Below the pieces are notes generated by a model. That model was not told the DNA's origin, did no database searches, and was given only the letters and a program-made list of their open reading frames with translations. Both the position numbers and the translations under genes were made by a program. A stretch of DNA of 9,930 nucleotides from JAEXNA01 sp050486105 (GTDB lineage: Bacteria; Vulcanimicrobiota; Xenobia; Xenobiales; JADMJV01): assembly GCA_050486105.1 (NCBI GenBank), contig JBJHCR010000246.1:1-9930 (forward strand), in the 5' to 3' direction. Below are positions 1 through 7,121 of the stretch, piece by piece (positions within the stretch are counted from its first letter, which is position 1; each line of letters starts with the position of its first letter).

Positions 1-2
1 GG

Positions 3-3000
3 GAAGCTCACATGTCTCTGGGCAAGGCTTTCATGCAACTGGGGCTCGATAAGGAGGCGATCGACCAGTTTCAAGAAGTTTCTCGCTTGGCTCCTCAGGA
101 AGCAGCCCACGCTTATGAAATGCTGGGAGAGATCTTTGCTCGGAAGAAAGGAAGGAGTGTCCAGAATACCAAGGTCTGGTTTCAGCATGCTGCTGACATG
201 TATATCAAGAAGAGTTTGCTAGCCGATGCGACTCGGGCCTACCTGAGAATTCTTGACCTTGAGCCGGAAAATCGAGAGATTCTGCATTCTGTCGGAGAGC
301 TTTACGCCAAGCAGAATCGCCTCTCCGAGGCGGTGGAGACGTTTAGGGCCCTAGCTGGTCTCTATGTGGATAACAAGCCTCTCGATAAAGTGATCAATGT
401 TTATGAGACGGTGCTGTCTTGGGACCCGAAGGCCCGATGGGCTGTCGATGAACTGATTTCCATCTACGAAAGTGTCCTGGAGAGAAATCCTACTAATCTC
501 AACATTAGGAAGAGGTTGGTTGAGCATCTCATAGCGGTGGGGGACAAAGAGAGTGTAGGGGCTCACTACATTCAGTTGGCCCAAGGAAATGTTGAGCGGG
601 GAATGCTTGATGAGGCCATCCCCTTTCTGCGCAAGTTGCTTGAACTGGATCTTCAGAACATTCCTGCTCGGGAAATGTTGGGTGAGATTTACCTCAAGAA
701 AGATATGCAAGAGGAGGCCCTGGAGACCTTCCAGCAGATCGTCAAGCTGCACAAGCTCCAAGGTAACGAAGAGTCCGCGCTCGAGTTTCAAGCACGTATG
801 GTCCAGGTCTTTCCCAAAGCCCAGGATCTCCTGTATTCGGTGGCCCTCTCTCTGCGAGACAAGAATGACCTTCAGGGTGCGCTCGACGAAATTCGTAGGA
901 TTATCGAGCAGAAACCGAGCGACGACAAAGCTCTCCTCTATGAGGCTCAGATTCTCACTGAGATGAAGCAATTCGATCCGGCGATTCACACCTACGCTCG
1001 CATCCTGCAGTTGGATCCTCAAAGAGTTGATATCAGGAAGAACGTCATTGATCTGTTGTTGAGGACCAATCGTCTAGATGAGTCCTCTCGTCAAATCTCT
1101 GTTCTCCCATCCGAAGACGAGGAGGTTCTCAGTCTCCGGGCTCGGCTTATTCTCCTCAACATGGAGCGAGGGCGTCTTCAGCATGCGGAGAAAGAGCTTG
1201 AGGCCCTGCCTGAAGGCAACGAGAAGCGTCTGGCCTTTCGAAAGGAACTCGTAAAGCTCTATTTGGATCAGGGTAACCTTGAGAAGGCTTTTGAAGGCTT
1301 GCCTCAGATACCGCGCTCGGATCGCGAGCGAAACTCTCTGGTGACTAGGCTTCTTGAAATTCCTTTGGCCAAGGGGGACCTCGAGCAAGCCGCTAACACC
1401 ATTCATCGCTTGCCCGAAGACGATCCCTTAAGACAGACTTTTCAAAGGCGACTGATCGCTTCTTATCTAGAAGCGAATCGACTGCACGAAGCATCTCAAG
1501 AGGTGGAAAGGCTCCCGGCAGAAGACGACTCTCGTTCGGCTTTTGTCGGACGGCTGATATCGAGCTTTCTCTCGCAAGAACTCTTGGAAGATGCCGGACG
1601 AGAAATCTATCGTCTAGGAGAAGGAGACCCTCTTAGAAATTCCTATATGGGTCAACTCATCGAGGCTTACCTCTCTTCAGGGGATCTGGATTTGGCTGCT
1701 CAAGAGGTGGCCAAGCTTTCCGCCGAAGACGAGATACGACCCAGGTATCATCGCCGCATTATCCAGGCGTATCTCAACGCGAGTCGTTTCGAGGAAGCCG
1801 AGCGAGACATTCTCGCTCTATCTGAAGATGACCCCGAGAAGCGATCCTTTCTCCGTCTGTTGATCCAGAAGTACTTGACTCTCGGCCAGTTGGATCGAGT
1901 CCGCGAAGTGGTGGACCGGATGCCGGATGACATGGAGGAGAAAAAGCAATACCTAGATGGATTAGTCCACAACTATCTCGACTCTGGCGATTTGGCCCGG
2001 GCCCGGCAGCACATCTATCGTATGGCTGAAGCTGCTTCTGACCAGGGAGACCACCAAGAAGCAGAGCGTCTATACCGAGAGATACTGGCCTACCAGCCGG
2101 CCGATTCTGAGATTCGATTGAGACTGTCTCAAGAGATAGCCGTCCAAGGACACACGGAGCGGGCCCGTGAGGGCATGTTGGTTTTGGCCGGACGCTTCAA
2201 TCGCGAACGCAACGTTACTTCAGCCGTGGACGTCTATACTCGTATGCTGGATATGGATCCCACCGACTATAACGCTCGATTCAAACTCGGTCATCTCTGG
2301 GCTAAGCAGGGCCAAACAGCTCAGGCCTTGGAGCAGTTCTCAACCTTGGCCAGGGTCTATCTGGAGCAGAACCTTCCTGAAGTGGCCCATAAGGTTTTGG
2401 ACCGCATCTTGGAGTTGGACCCCAAGGACATAGAGCATCGCCGCCAAGCAATAAGACTCTTGATAAGAAGTCTGCGTTTTGACGAAGCCACCGAGCATTA
2501 CCGCGCCTTGATGAGCATTCATTTGGAGCGAGGAGAGGTGGATGAGGCTCAAGAATGTGTCAGAGAAATCATCAATCTCCAACCCCTCAATTTAGAGTTG
2601 CGCCAGAGCCTCGGTGCTCTCTTCTTGCGAGCTGGATTTCTGGAACAGGGTCAGGCTCTGCTCGAAGAACTATACGCTGACGCTGAAGGCAAGGGTGAGC
2701 AAGAGCGAATGCTTAGAATACTCAAGGAATTGAGCGATTCTTTTGCCCACAATGAGCAGTGGCAGACCTCTATGGAGTATCGTGATCGCACTGCAGACCT
2801 CCTGATTCAACTTGGTCGGCAGCAAGAAGCGAACGAGCAATACTACGAGATTACTCTAAATTATTTGCTCAATAGCAATGCCAATGAGGCTGACAAGATC
2901 CTTGATAAGCTGTTGCAGAGTTTGGTGAACTCTGACCAACTCAGTATCGGCCTGCAGCGTCTCCAAGAACTCGAAGACGAGTTGCTCTCGGCCTCGCGAG

Positions 3001-3923
3001 GTCGAATGGCTGTCTCGGTGAAGCGAAAGCGGGCACGCGTGCTCGACACCTTGGAGAGATACGAAGAGTCTATCGAACTCCTGAGAAATATCTCCGCAGC
3101 ACTGGTGGAGAACAAGGAGTTTGAAGAAGGTCTCGGGGCCTATCGTGAGGCGGTTCAGCGAGCCACCGACGGCGGCCTGGAAGCGATGGCTATCGACATT
3201 CTCTTTGACCTTTGCAAAGCCAGCCTCGCACACTTGGGCTTGGATCCAACGCGGGCCCTGTTTGAAGAGATCGTTCAACGTTCAGAACAGAATCCAGCTC
3301 ATCTGGAACGTCTGGGTGACATCCTGTTTGCTCAGAACCTCTTTGAGGAAGCTCGTCCTTACTATCGGCAAGCTCTGGAGTTTGAACCGGGTCGGCCAGA
3401 CGCTCTCTCTCGTATCGCCATCATCTACGCTCGCGAGGGACGCTTGGAAGAAGCTGCCGACGTTGCGAAGCAAATCTTTAGTAAAGGCCTGGTTTCAAGA
3501 ATCATTTCCGAGTATAAGAAGGCAACTTCTTTCACTCCTGGTGAAGCCACCAGCCATTTGAGGCTCGGAAACTTTTTCCGCCAAATGGGCTTTGTGGAGG
3601 AGGCCATCAAAGAATTTATGATGGTTGCGGCTGAAGGTTCAAGGCTACTTCCGGCAACAAATAATCTCGCTGAGTGCTTTCGTCAGAAGGGTTATCCCCA
3701 ACTGGCCGTCAAACAGTTCCTACAGGCTCTCGAATTACCCGGATACCGAGATGAGGACTTCTTGGAGCTAAGATTTAATCTTGCGTGCACCTATGAAGAG
3801 ATGGGAAATCTCAAGGCTGCGCTGGCTGCTTATCAAGAGTGCTTTGTTATCGATATACGATATAGGGATGTCGCCTCGAGAATCGAAGTTCTCATGGAAA
3901 AGATGCAGGCTTCGGAAATATGA
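3..3923 (+). CDS. Giant TPR scaffold protein, probably partial at its 5' end
   Basis: The protein is built almost wholly of tetratricopeptide-type helical hairpins and is likely a cytosolic protein-protein scaffold. The frame is open to the left edge. The first ATG is at base 12, but codons 3-11 (Glu-Ala-His) complete the first helix of a canonical TPR (EAHMSLGKAF), so the gene probably begins upstream. GGGAAG at 1-6 could instead serve as a ribosome site for that ATG. Numbering from it gives: 54-57 residue repeats at about 27-137 and 159-267; ordinary TPRs at 268-361; nine exact 34-residue repeats at 362-667; three exact 54-residue repeats at 695-856; and further TPRs from about 1095 to the end. 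No catalytic motif, transmembrane helix or signal peptide is visible. The last repeat ends in a motif reading RDVASRI, which I recall from other deltaproteobacterial-type TPR proteins. It is the first visible gene of the operon; its partners are unknown. Confidence 0.9.
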   Translation, partial: EAHMSLGKAFMQLGLDKEAIDQFQEVSRLAPQEAAHAYEMLGEIFARKKGRSVQNTKVWFQHAADMYIKKSLLADATRAYLRILDLEPENREILHSVGELYAKQNRLSEAVETFRALAGLYVDNKPLDKVINVYETVLSWDPKARWAVDELISIYESVLERNPTNLNIRKRLVEHLIAVGDKESVGAHYIQLAQGNVERGMLDEAIPFLRKLLELDLQNIPAREMLGEIYLKKDMQEEALETFQQIVKLHKLQGNEESALEFQARMVQVFPKAQDLLYSVALSLRDKNDLQGALDEIRRIIEQKPSDDKALLYEAQILTEMKQFDPAIHTYARILQLDPQRVDIRKNVIDLLLRTNRLDESSRQISVLPSEDEEVLSLRARLILLNMERGRLQHAEKELEALPEGNEKRLAFRKELVKLYLDQGNLEKAFEGLPQIPRSDRERNSLVTRLLEIPLAKGDLEQAANTIHRLPEDDPLRQTFQRRLIASYLEANRLHEASQEVERLPAEDDSRSAFVGRLISSFLSQELLEDAGREIYRLGEGDPLRNSYMGQLIEAYLSSGDLDLAAQEVAKLSAEDEIRPRYHRRIIQAYLNASRFEEAERDILALSEDDPEKRSFLRLLIQKYLTLGQLDRVREVVDRMPDDMEEKKQYLDGLVHNYLDSGDLARARQHIYRMAEAASDQGDHQEAERLYREILAYQPADSEIRLRLSQEIAVQGHTERAREGMLVLAGRFNRERNVTSAVDVYTRMLDMDPTDYNARFKLGHLWAKQGQTAQALEQFSTLARVYLEQNLPEVAHKVLDRILELDPKDIEHRRQAIRLLIRSLRFDEATEHYRALMSIHLERGEVDEAQECVREIINLQPLNLELRQSLGALFLRAGFLEQGQALLEELYADAEGKGEQERMLRILKELSDSFAHNEQWQTSMEYRDRTADLLIQLGRQQEANEQYYEITLNYLLNSNANEADKILDKLLQSLVNSDQLSIGLQRLQELEDELLSASRGRMAVSVKRKRARVLDTLERYEESIELLRNISAALVENKEFEEGLGAYREAVQRATDGGLEAMAIDILFDLCKASLAHLGLDPTRALFEEIVQRSEQNPAHLERLGDILFAQNLFEEARPYYRQALEFEPGRPDALSRIAIIYAREGRLEEAADVAKQIFSKGLVSRIISEYKKATSFTPGEATSHLRLGNFFRQMGFVEEAIKEFMMVAAEGSRLLPATNNLAECFRQKGYPQLAVKQFLQALELPGYRDEDFLELRFNLACTYEEMGNLKAALAAYQECFVIDIRYRDVASRIEVLMEKMQASEI
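1095..2012 (+). repeat. Nine tandem 34-residue TPR-like repeats within the scaffold gene
   Basis: Nine consecutive units of exactly 34 codons (102 bases) run without insertion or deletion over residues 362-667. Each begins with a hydrophobic-x-x-Leu-Pro motif followed by an acidic loop (LPSED, LPEGN, LPEDD, LPAED, LGEGD, LSAED, LSEDD, MPDDM). It then continues with an Arg/Lys near position 11, a Leu-Ile pair near 18-19, Tyr-Leu near 22-23 and a Leu-Glu-x-Ala stretch at 28-31. The length is that of a TPR, but the acidic Leu-Pro turn replaces the usual Asp-Pro linker. The units are clearly diverged at DNA level. Confidence 0.88.
2094..2579 (+). repeat. Three tandem 54-residue extended TPR repeats within the scaffold gene
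   Basis: Three consecutive units of exactly 54 codons cover residues 695-856, opening with QPADSEIRLRL, DPTDYNARFKL and DPKDIEHRRQA. Each holds an Asp/Gln-Pro start, an Arg at position 8 or 9, a first helix, a long second helix containing an Ala/Leu-rich stretch, and a third helix ending in an Ile/Met-Leu-x-Leu/Met motif. Matching 54-residue units occur nearer the N-terminus at residues 84-137 (EPENREIL) and 159-212 (NPTNLNIRKRL), with 57- and 55-residue relatives at 27-83 and 213-267. The unit looks like a TPR hairpin plus one extra helix. Confidence 0.8.
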
Positions 3924-3962
3924 TACAGTTTACTTAGCAAGAATATTGGAAGAGAGAAAAGC
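3924..3962 (+). promoter_or_regulatory. Short intergenic gap with ribosome binding site
   Basis: This 39-base spacer contains the purine-rich GGAAGAGAG at 3948-3956, six bases before the TTG start at 3963. It has no inverted repeat followed by a T run, so there is no sign of a terminator, and no convincing -35/-10 pair. Read-through from the TPR gene is the simplest reading. Confidence 0.55.
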
Positions 3963-5426
3963 TTGAAATCGGGCAGAATTGACATACGTTTTTTGCTTCT
4001 TGGGTGGCTTTTGGCTTCGTTGCCAGCCTCCGCCCAAGGGGAAGGACTCTCGGCGACCCTGGCTCCCTACGAATCATCCATGATTTCCATTGGGGGTGGC
4101 TTGTTGGTGTTTCTGATTGTCTTGGTCGTTTGGGAAGTTTTGGACCAACGCAATTCTTCACGGTCTTCTCTGGATATAGCGAAGCTAGCGGCTGCTGCGG
4201 CCAAGAAACACTCTGCATCAGCGCCGGCGTCCGGCTCCATGGTTTCGCTCTCTCGCAGCACCGGATCACAATCGTTTGCCCCCCCACCTCCACCGCCCCC
4301 TACAGCAGCTTCAACGGCTGGGCGCAATGCCCCTGAGGCAACCGGAACGTCAGCCCCATCTCCTGGGGGAGGGCTCCCTGCCGGTGGGCCGACCACACCC
4401 GCCGCTGGGATAGGTCCCGTGCCTGGTGGTGCCGATGCGGGCGGCAGCGGAGGTTGGGCTGACCTGCTGCAGCGAGTTCGAGCAGGAGAACCGGAAGCAG
4501 CCTCCTTTCAGGCCTCTTCGCCTCCTCCCCTGACAGAGGATGAATCCGTCGTTAAGCCTGCAACAGACCTTCCTGGCTTGGCTTCTCCACCGGGGAACTT
4601 TCCTCCGGCGGGTGGTCAGCCCAGCCCCCCAGCAGTGACCCCGGGCGGGTCCTCGTCTGAGGCTTGGGAGGCCCTACTGAAACGCACAACTTCGGATGAT
4701 GCCGGAGGCGGTCCCGTTCAGGAGGCCAGCAAGATTTCTCTGTCCAGTAGCTTCAGTTTGCCTGGGGAGCAGAAAGAGGCTGGCGCACCGGCCCCAAGCC
4801 CGTTCTCTTTGGGAGGCAGCCCGACTCCCCCGACACCTACTTCTCCCCCGGGTTTTGGGTTTACCTTGCCTGGAGGGGGAGCGCCTCCGAGTTCCCCTGC
4901 TCCCTCCTCCTCTCCGGGCGGTCTTGCCTTCCCTACGGGACCTGGCGAAAGTGGAGGCTCCCCTCCTTCCTTCTCCTTCGGCGGTGCGAGTGGAACTGGT
5001 GAGTCCGCGCCCTCATCGCCGTTTTCTTTGCCCGGGTCGGGAGGTGAGTCCTTCGCTGGAAAGAGCGACGGGTTTAGGTTGCCTGGAGGGATTGGGGAAT
5101 CCCTAGGGGGAGCCCCGCCAAGTCTAGGTGGCACCCCATCTCCGGGCTTCCCTGGGGGATTCGACCTCGGCGGGTCTAAGGACTCATCACTCGGAGCAAC
5201 TCTCCCACTTTCAGATATGTTCGGTAAATCTGGACAGGGGGAGGCCGCTCCTCCATCCTTTCAGCTTCCTCAAGGAAGCGGCGGCGGATCTCCTTTCGAT
5301 TTTTCGAAACCCCAAGGAGAAAGCGGAGGGGCTGCAGGTCCAGGCATCGGCCGCAAGATCTCATTGGATTTCGCGCAAGGTGGAGGGCAGCCCCCCCCCC
5401 CTCCACTACCGAAGACAGAAGGTTGA
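3963..5426 (+). CDS. Membrane-anchored Pro/Gly/Ser-rich disordered protein
   Basis: I recognise no named family. Residues 1-25 look like a signal sequence: basic start (MKSGRIDIR), hydrophobic core (FLLLGWLLASL), and an Ala-Ser-Ala-Gln candidate cleavage site. A second hydrophobic segment at about 41-60 is followed by Arg and Lys residues. Whether or not the first segment is cleaved, the remaining 400 or so residues should face the cytoplasm. The tail is low complexity and very probably disordered: a seven-proline run (107-113), two Trp-containing helical motifs (165-171 and 235-241), many short Phe-containing motifs (FSLPG, FGFTLPG, FRLPG), and a terminal five-proline run. The TTG start is chosen because it alone preserves the signal sequence, has a good ribosome site, and is preceded in frame by a stop at 3921. 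A later ATG at 4080 would lose the signal segment. The likely role is as a membrane tether or docking platform for operon partners; this is inference. Confidence 0.8.
   Translation: MKSGRIDIRFLLLGWLLASLPASAQGEGLSATLAPYESSMISIGGGLLVFLIVLVVWEVLDQRNSSRSSLDIAKLAAAAAKKHSASAPASGSMVSLSRSTGSQSFAPPPPPPPTAASTAGRNAPEATGTSAPSPGGGLPAGGPTTPAAGIGPVPGGADAGGSGGWADLLQRVRAGEPEAASFQASSPPPLTEDESVVKPATDLPGLASPPGNFPPAGGQPSPPAVTPGGSSSEAWEALLKRTTSDDAGGGPVQEASKISLSSSFSLPGEQKEAGAPAPSPFSLGGSPTPPTPTSPPGFGFTLPGGGAPPSSPAPSSSPGGLAFPTGPGESGGSPPSFSFGGASGTGESAPSSPFSLPGSGGESFAGKSDGFRLPGGIGESLGGAPPSLGGTPSPGFPGGFDLGGSKDSSLGATLPLSDMFGKSGQGEAAPPSFQLPQGSGGGSPFDFSKPQGESGGAAGPGIGRKISLDFAQGGGQPPPPPLPKTEG
4212..5423 (+). other. Low-complexity region encoding a disordered tail with short Phe/Pro/Gly motifs
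   Basis: This stretch codes for about 400 residues dominated by Pro, Gly, Ser and Ala. From about residue 257 on, hydrophobic residues occur mainly in small islands: FSLPG (264-268 and 354-358), FSLGG, FGFTLPGGG, FSFGG, FRLPGG, FDLGG, FQLPQG and FDFSKP, spaced by Pro/Gly/Ser linkers. A Lys-Ile-Ser-Leu motif occurs at 257-260 and again at 465-468. At DNA level the region is rich in C and G runs, unlike its neighbours. Confidence 0.8.
5391..5401 (+). repeat. Run of eleven C residues near the 3' end of the membrane-protein gene
   Basis: Eleven consecutive cytosines encode most of the final polyproline run, 22 bases before the TGA stop at 5424-5426. Loss of one C would carry translation to TAA at 5434-5436, directly before the next start. 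Gain of one C would carry it to TGA at 5438-5440, overlapping the next GTG start. Runs of this length are prone to slippage. An assembly or sequencing length error is also possible. Confidence 0.85.
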
Positions 5427-5436
5427 GCCTCTATAA

Positions 5437-6360
5437 GTGAAGACGACTCTGAGTGGGGGTAGCGACCAACTCATTCCTAAGGGCTATCCTTTCGTAGAGA
5501 ACTTGGTTTTGCCAGCGAGTGATGTCGAACAGATGGTCGACAATCTTCTTGGCGAACAGTTTGTGGGCTGCGTGCAAGTCAAGCTTGGCCCATCGATGGG
5601 GTATTTGATGATCGCGGATGGCTCAATTTTGCGTTGTTTGGAGTCAAACAGCCGGGGCAATCTCTTTCCTCGACTGCAAGAACGGATCTTTCGCCTGATG
5701 AGGTCACGACCGAGCACCGAAGTTTCCACCTATGTTTTGTCAGAGACTATGACTTCGCTTCTCGGGAATTCTTTTGCCTTCAATCAATACATGCCAGACT
5801 CTAGGATCGAGCGAAAGCGGTTGCAGTCGATCCTTACGGACCTCGACATAAAACAGATCTCGGGCATTGTGCGTTTAGTGGGGCCTGAAGGCTTAACCCA
5901 CTTGCTGGTAGAGGATGGAAACATCCTCACCGAGCGCTTCGCTGAGGGATACGGCGAGATCGTTTGTGGTGCCACGAAGGTGAGTTCCCTGCTCGACCAC
6001 ATACACGAGAATGGGTCCCGAATCATGATTCGGGGCGACGTAGGGGATAATGTGCGAAGAAAGGTCCAGGAAGCCGAAGACGATTTGGGCCGTATTCGTC
6101 AATTGAGCCTGAAGAAGGCCTCGGCGCTCTTTAGATCTGCAGAAGAGGTCAAGGTTTCCGAAGAGATATTTCGCGAATGGGGTCTCGATCCCAAGGCTCA
6201 AATTGAAGTCGAGCTGGAAACCACCGACGGGCGGATGCATACCTACAAATGCCGTACGGGCTCGAGTCGCCTGGGGAGCCAGGTTGAAGTGCTGTCCAAG
6301 ATGTTGACCGACATGAATGCCGAAGACAAGGACTACGTTAATGTCCGGCCGATTATATAG
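5437..6360 (+). CDS. Tandem DUF4388-like domain protein
   Basis: The protein has 307 residues, no signal peptide and no transmembrane segment, so it is likely cytosolic. It holds two copies of an alpha/beta module. Copy one (about 28-118) contains GCVQVKLG and GYLMIADGSIL (55-65); copy two (about 127-203) contains GIVRLVGPEG and THLLVEDGNIL (154-164). A leading helix, then a Gly-x-Val strand, then a strand ending in Asp-Gly resembles DUF4388 (PatA N-terminal-like) domains, which often accompany receivers, TPRs and roadblock proteins. This assignment is by eye. Helices at about 204-248 lead to a strand-rich C-terminal segment (256-307). GTG 5437 is the earliest possible start because TAA lies immediately before it. 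Its ribosome site is weak (AGAAGG at 5417-5422, 14 bases away), suggesting translation coupled to the upstream gene. The likely role is an adaptor in the roadblock/two-component complex. Confidence 0.72.
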   Translation: MKTTLSGGSDQLIPKGYPFVENLVLPASDVEQMVDNLLGEQFVGCVQVKLGPSMGYLMIADGSILRCLESNSRGNLFPRLQERIFRLMRSRPSTEVSTYVLSETMTSLLGNSFAFNQYMPDSRIERKRLQSILTDLDIKQISGIVRLVGPEGLTHLLVEDGNILTERFAEGYGEIVCGATKVSSLLDHIHENGSRIMIRGDVGDNVRRKVQEAEDDLGRIRQLSLKKASALFRSAEEVKVSEEIFREWGLDPKAQIEVELETTDGRMHTYKCRTGSSRLGSQVEVLSKMLTDMNAEDKDYVNVRPII

Positions 6361-6363
6361 GAG
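6359..6363 (+). promoter_or_regulatory. Ribosome binding site AGGAG for the roadblock gene
   Basis: AGGAG overlaps the TAG stop of the preceding gene (6358-6360) and lies six bases before the GTG at 6370. This supports the GTG start and tight translational coupling. Confidence 0.75.
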
Positions 6364-6369
6364 CTAAGA

Positions 6370-6729
6370 GTGGCAGATCTCCATCAGATTCTAAGAAATT
6401 TCTGCAATCTCGAACACGTGCAAGGGGCAGCGGTTTTCGATGCCGACGGCTTGGTGATCGAGAGGCATCCGGATGACGAGAATGTCATGGAGCCTCTGAA
6501 TGAATTGGTGATTCGAAGTTTGCTGGAGGGCAATGCCATCGCGGAAGCTCTCGGTAAAGCCCCCCTGAAACAGCAATACATTGAGTTCGCGGAGAAGCAA
6601 GTCGCCGCAGAAGTGGTCCATGGGGGGTTTGTCTTGGTTGTTCTGGCAGGAGCTGGAGCCAACTTGGGCCGGGTTCGTCTTGAGATACGAAAGAATAAGG
6701 GAGCAGTAGAAAAGCTCCTGGTTAGCTAG
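6370..6729 (+). CDS. Roadblock/LC7 domain protein (MglB-like)
   Basis: This is a single-domain protein of 119 residues, the usual size of bacterial roadblock/LC7 proteins. The order of elements fits the family: an opening helix (LHQILRNFCNL), the strand-turn-strand core GAAVFDADGLVIE (19-31), a central helix (about 41-62), the middle strands QQYIEFAEKQVAAEVV (68-83), the strand GFVLVVLAGAG (86-96), and a final helix with Leu-Gly-x-Val-Arg-Leu (99-104). Members of this family bind small Ras-like GTPases and act as activators or scaffolds, MglB acting on MglA in polarity control being the best-known case. No such GTPase is in this window, so the partner is unseen. The GTG start is set by a strong ribosome site. 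Its place between a DUF4388-like gene and a receiver suggests one signalling complex. Confidence 0.85.
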   Translation: MADLHQILRNFCNLEHVQGAAVFDADGLVIERHPDDENVMEPLNELVIRSLLEGNAIAEALGKAPLKQQYIEFAEKQVAAEVVHGGFVLVVLAGAGANLGRVRLEIRKNKGAVEKLLVS

Positions 6730-6730
6730 A

Positions 6731-6737
6731 AAGGAGG
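6731..6737 (+). promoter_or_regulatory. Strong ribosome binding site AAGGAGG for the receiver gene
   Basis: AAGGAGG sits six bases before ATG 6744 in the 14-base gap. It is the strongest Shine-Dalgarno match in the window, so the receiver may be made in excess of its neighbours. Confidence 0.85.
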
Positions 6738-6743
6738 GCCGAA

Positions 6744-7121
6744 ATGGGCAAAAAAATCTTGCTCGTTGACGACGAGCCTCACGTGCTCGAGGTATTGAGG
6801 GTAACCCTAGAAGACCTCGGCTTCTCCCTGTTGGAAGCTGCCGACGGACCGGGAGCTCTCAATCTCGCTCAGAACGAACATCCAGATCTCGTCATTCTGG
6901 ACGTGATGCTCCCCTCCATGAGTGGATTGGATGTCTGTCGACAATTGAAAGGTGTTGCTGACACAGGCAGGATTCCAGTGATTCTCTTGACTGCTCGCAG
7001 CGGTGAGGAGGATGCCAAGGCTGGATTTGAAGCTGGTGCAGACCGATATCTGACAAAGCCCTTCAGCCCCCTGACCTTGCAAACCGAGGTGGTCAAACTC
7101 CTCGACATTGAACTGCCTTGA
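6744..7121 (+). CDS. Stand-alone response regulator receiver (CheY-like)
   Basis: The 125 residues form one complete receiver domain and nothing else. The acidic pair Asp9-Asp10 follows a KKILLVDDEP strand, the phosphoacceptor is Asp53 (VILDVMLPSMSG), the switch Thr is Thr83 (LLTA), and the conserved Lys is Lys105 in a YLTKPF motif with Tyr102 before it. All key residues are intact, so it should accept a phosphate. With no DNA-binding or enzymatic output, it must act by contacting another protein or pass phosphate on. The histidine kinase gene overlaps its stop by four bases (TTGA), making that kinase the obvious cognate donor. Likely output partners are the roadblock, DUF4388-like or TPR proteins of the same operon; that is inference. 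Confidence 0.95.
   Translation: MGKKILLVDDEPHVLEVLRVTLEDLGFSLLEAADGPGALNLAQNEHPDLVILDVMLPSMSGLDVCRQLKGVADTGRIPVILLTARSGEEDAKAGFEAGADRYLTKPFSPLTLQTEVVKLLDIELP

Noticed and set aside
351..1022. A 223-residue minus-strand open frame inside the TPR scaffold gene
   Set aside because: The opposite strand codes clear TPR repeats, and the reverse translation shows no family motif.
1095..2012. Possible DNA-level tandem repeat or CRISPR-like array with 102-base period
   Set aside because: The periodicity is in the protein. The DNA copies differ too much, and there are no identical repeats separated by unique spacers.
4718..5134. Pro/Gly-rich minus-strand open frame opposite the disordered tail
   Set aside because: Complementing GC-rich Pro/Gly codons gives Gly/Pro codons, so long reverse frames are expected here. 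It has no ribosome site and no independent signal.
5128..5436. A 102-residue + frame overlapping the end of the membrane-protein gene
   Set aside because: As a stand-alone gene it has no support. It matters only as the frame reached if one C is lost from the tract at 5391-5401.
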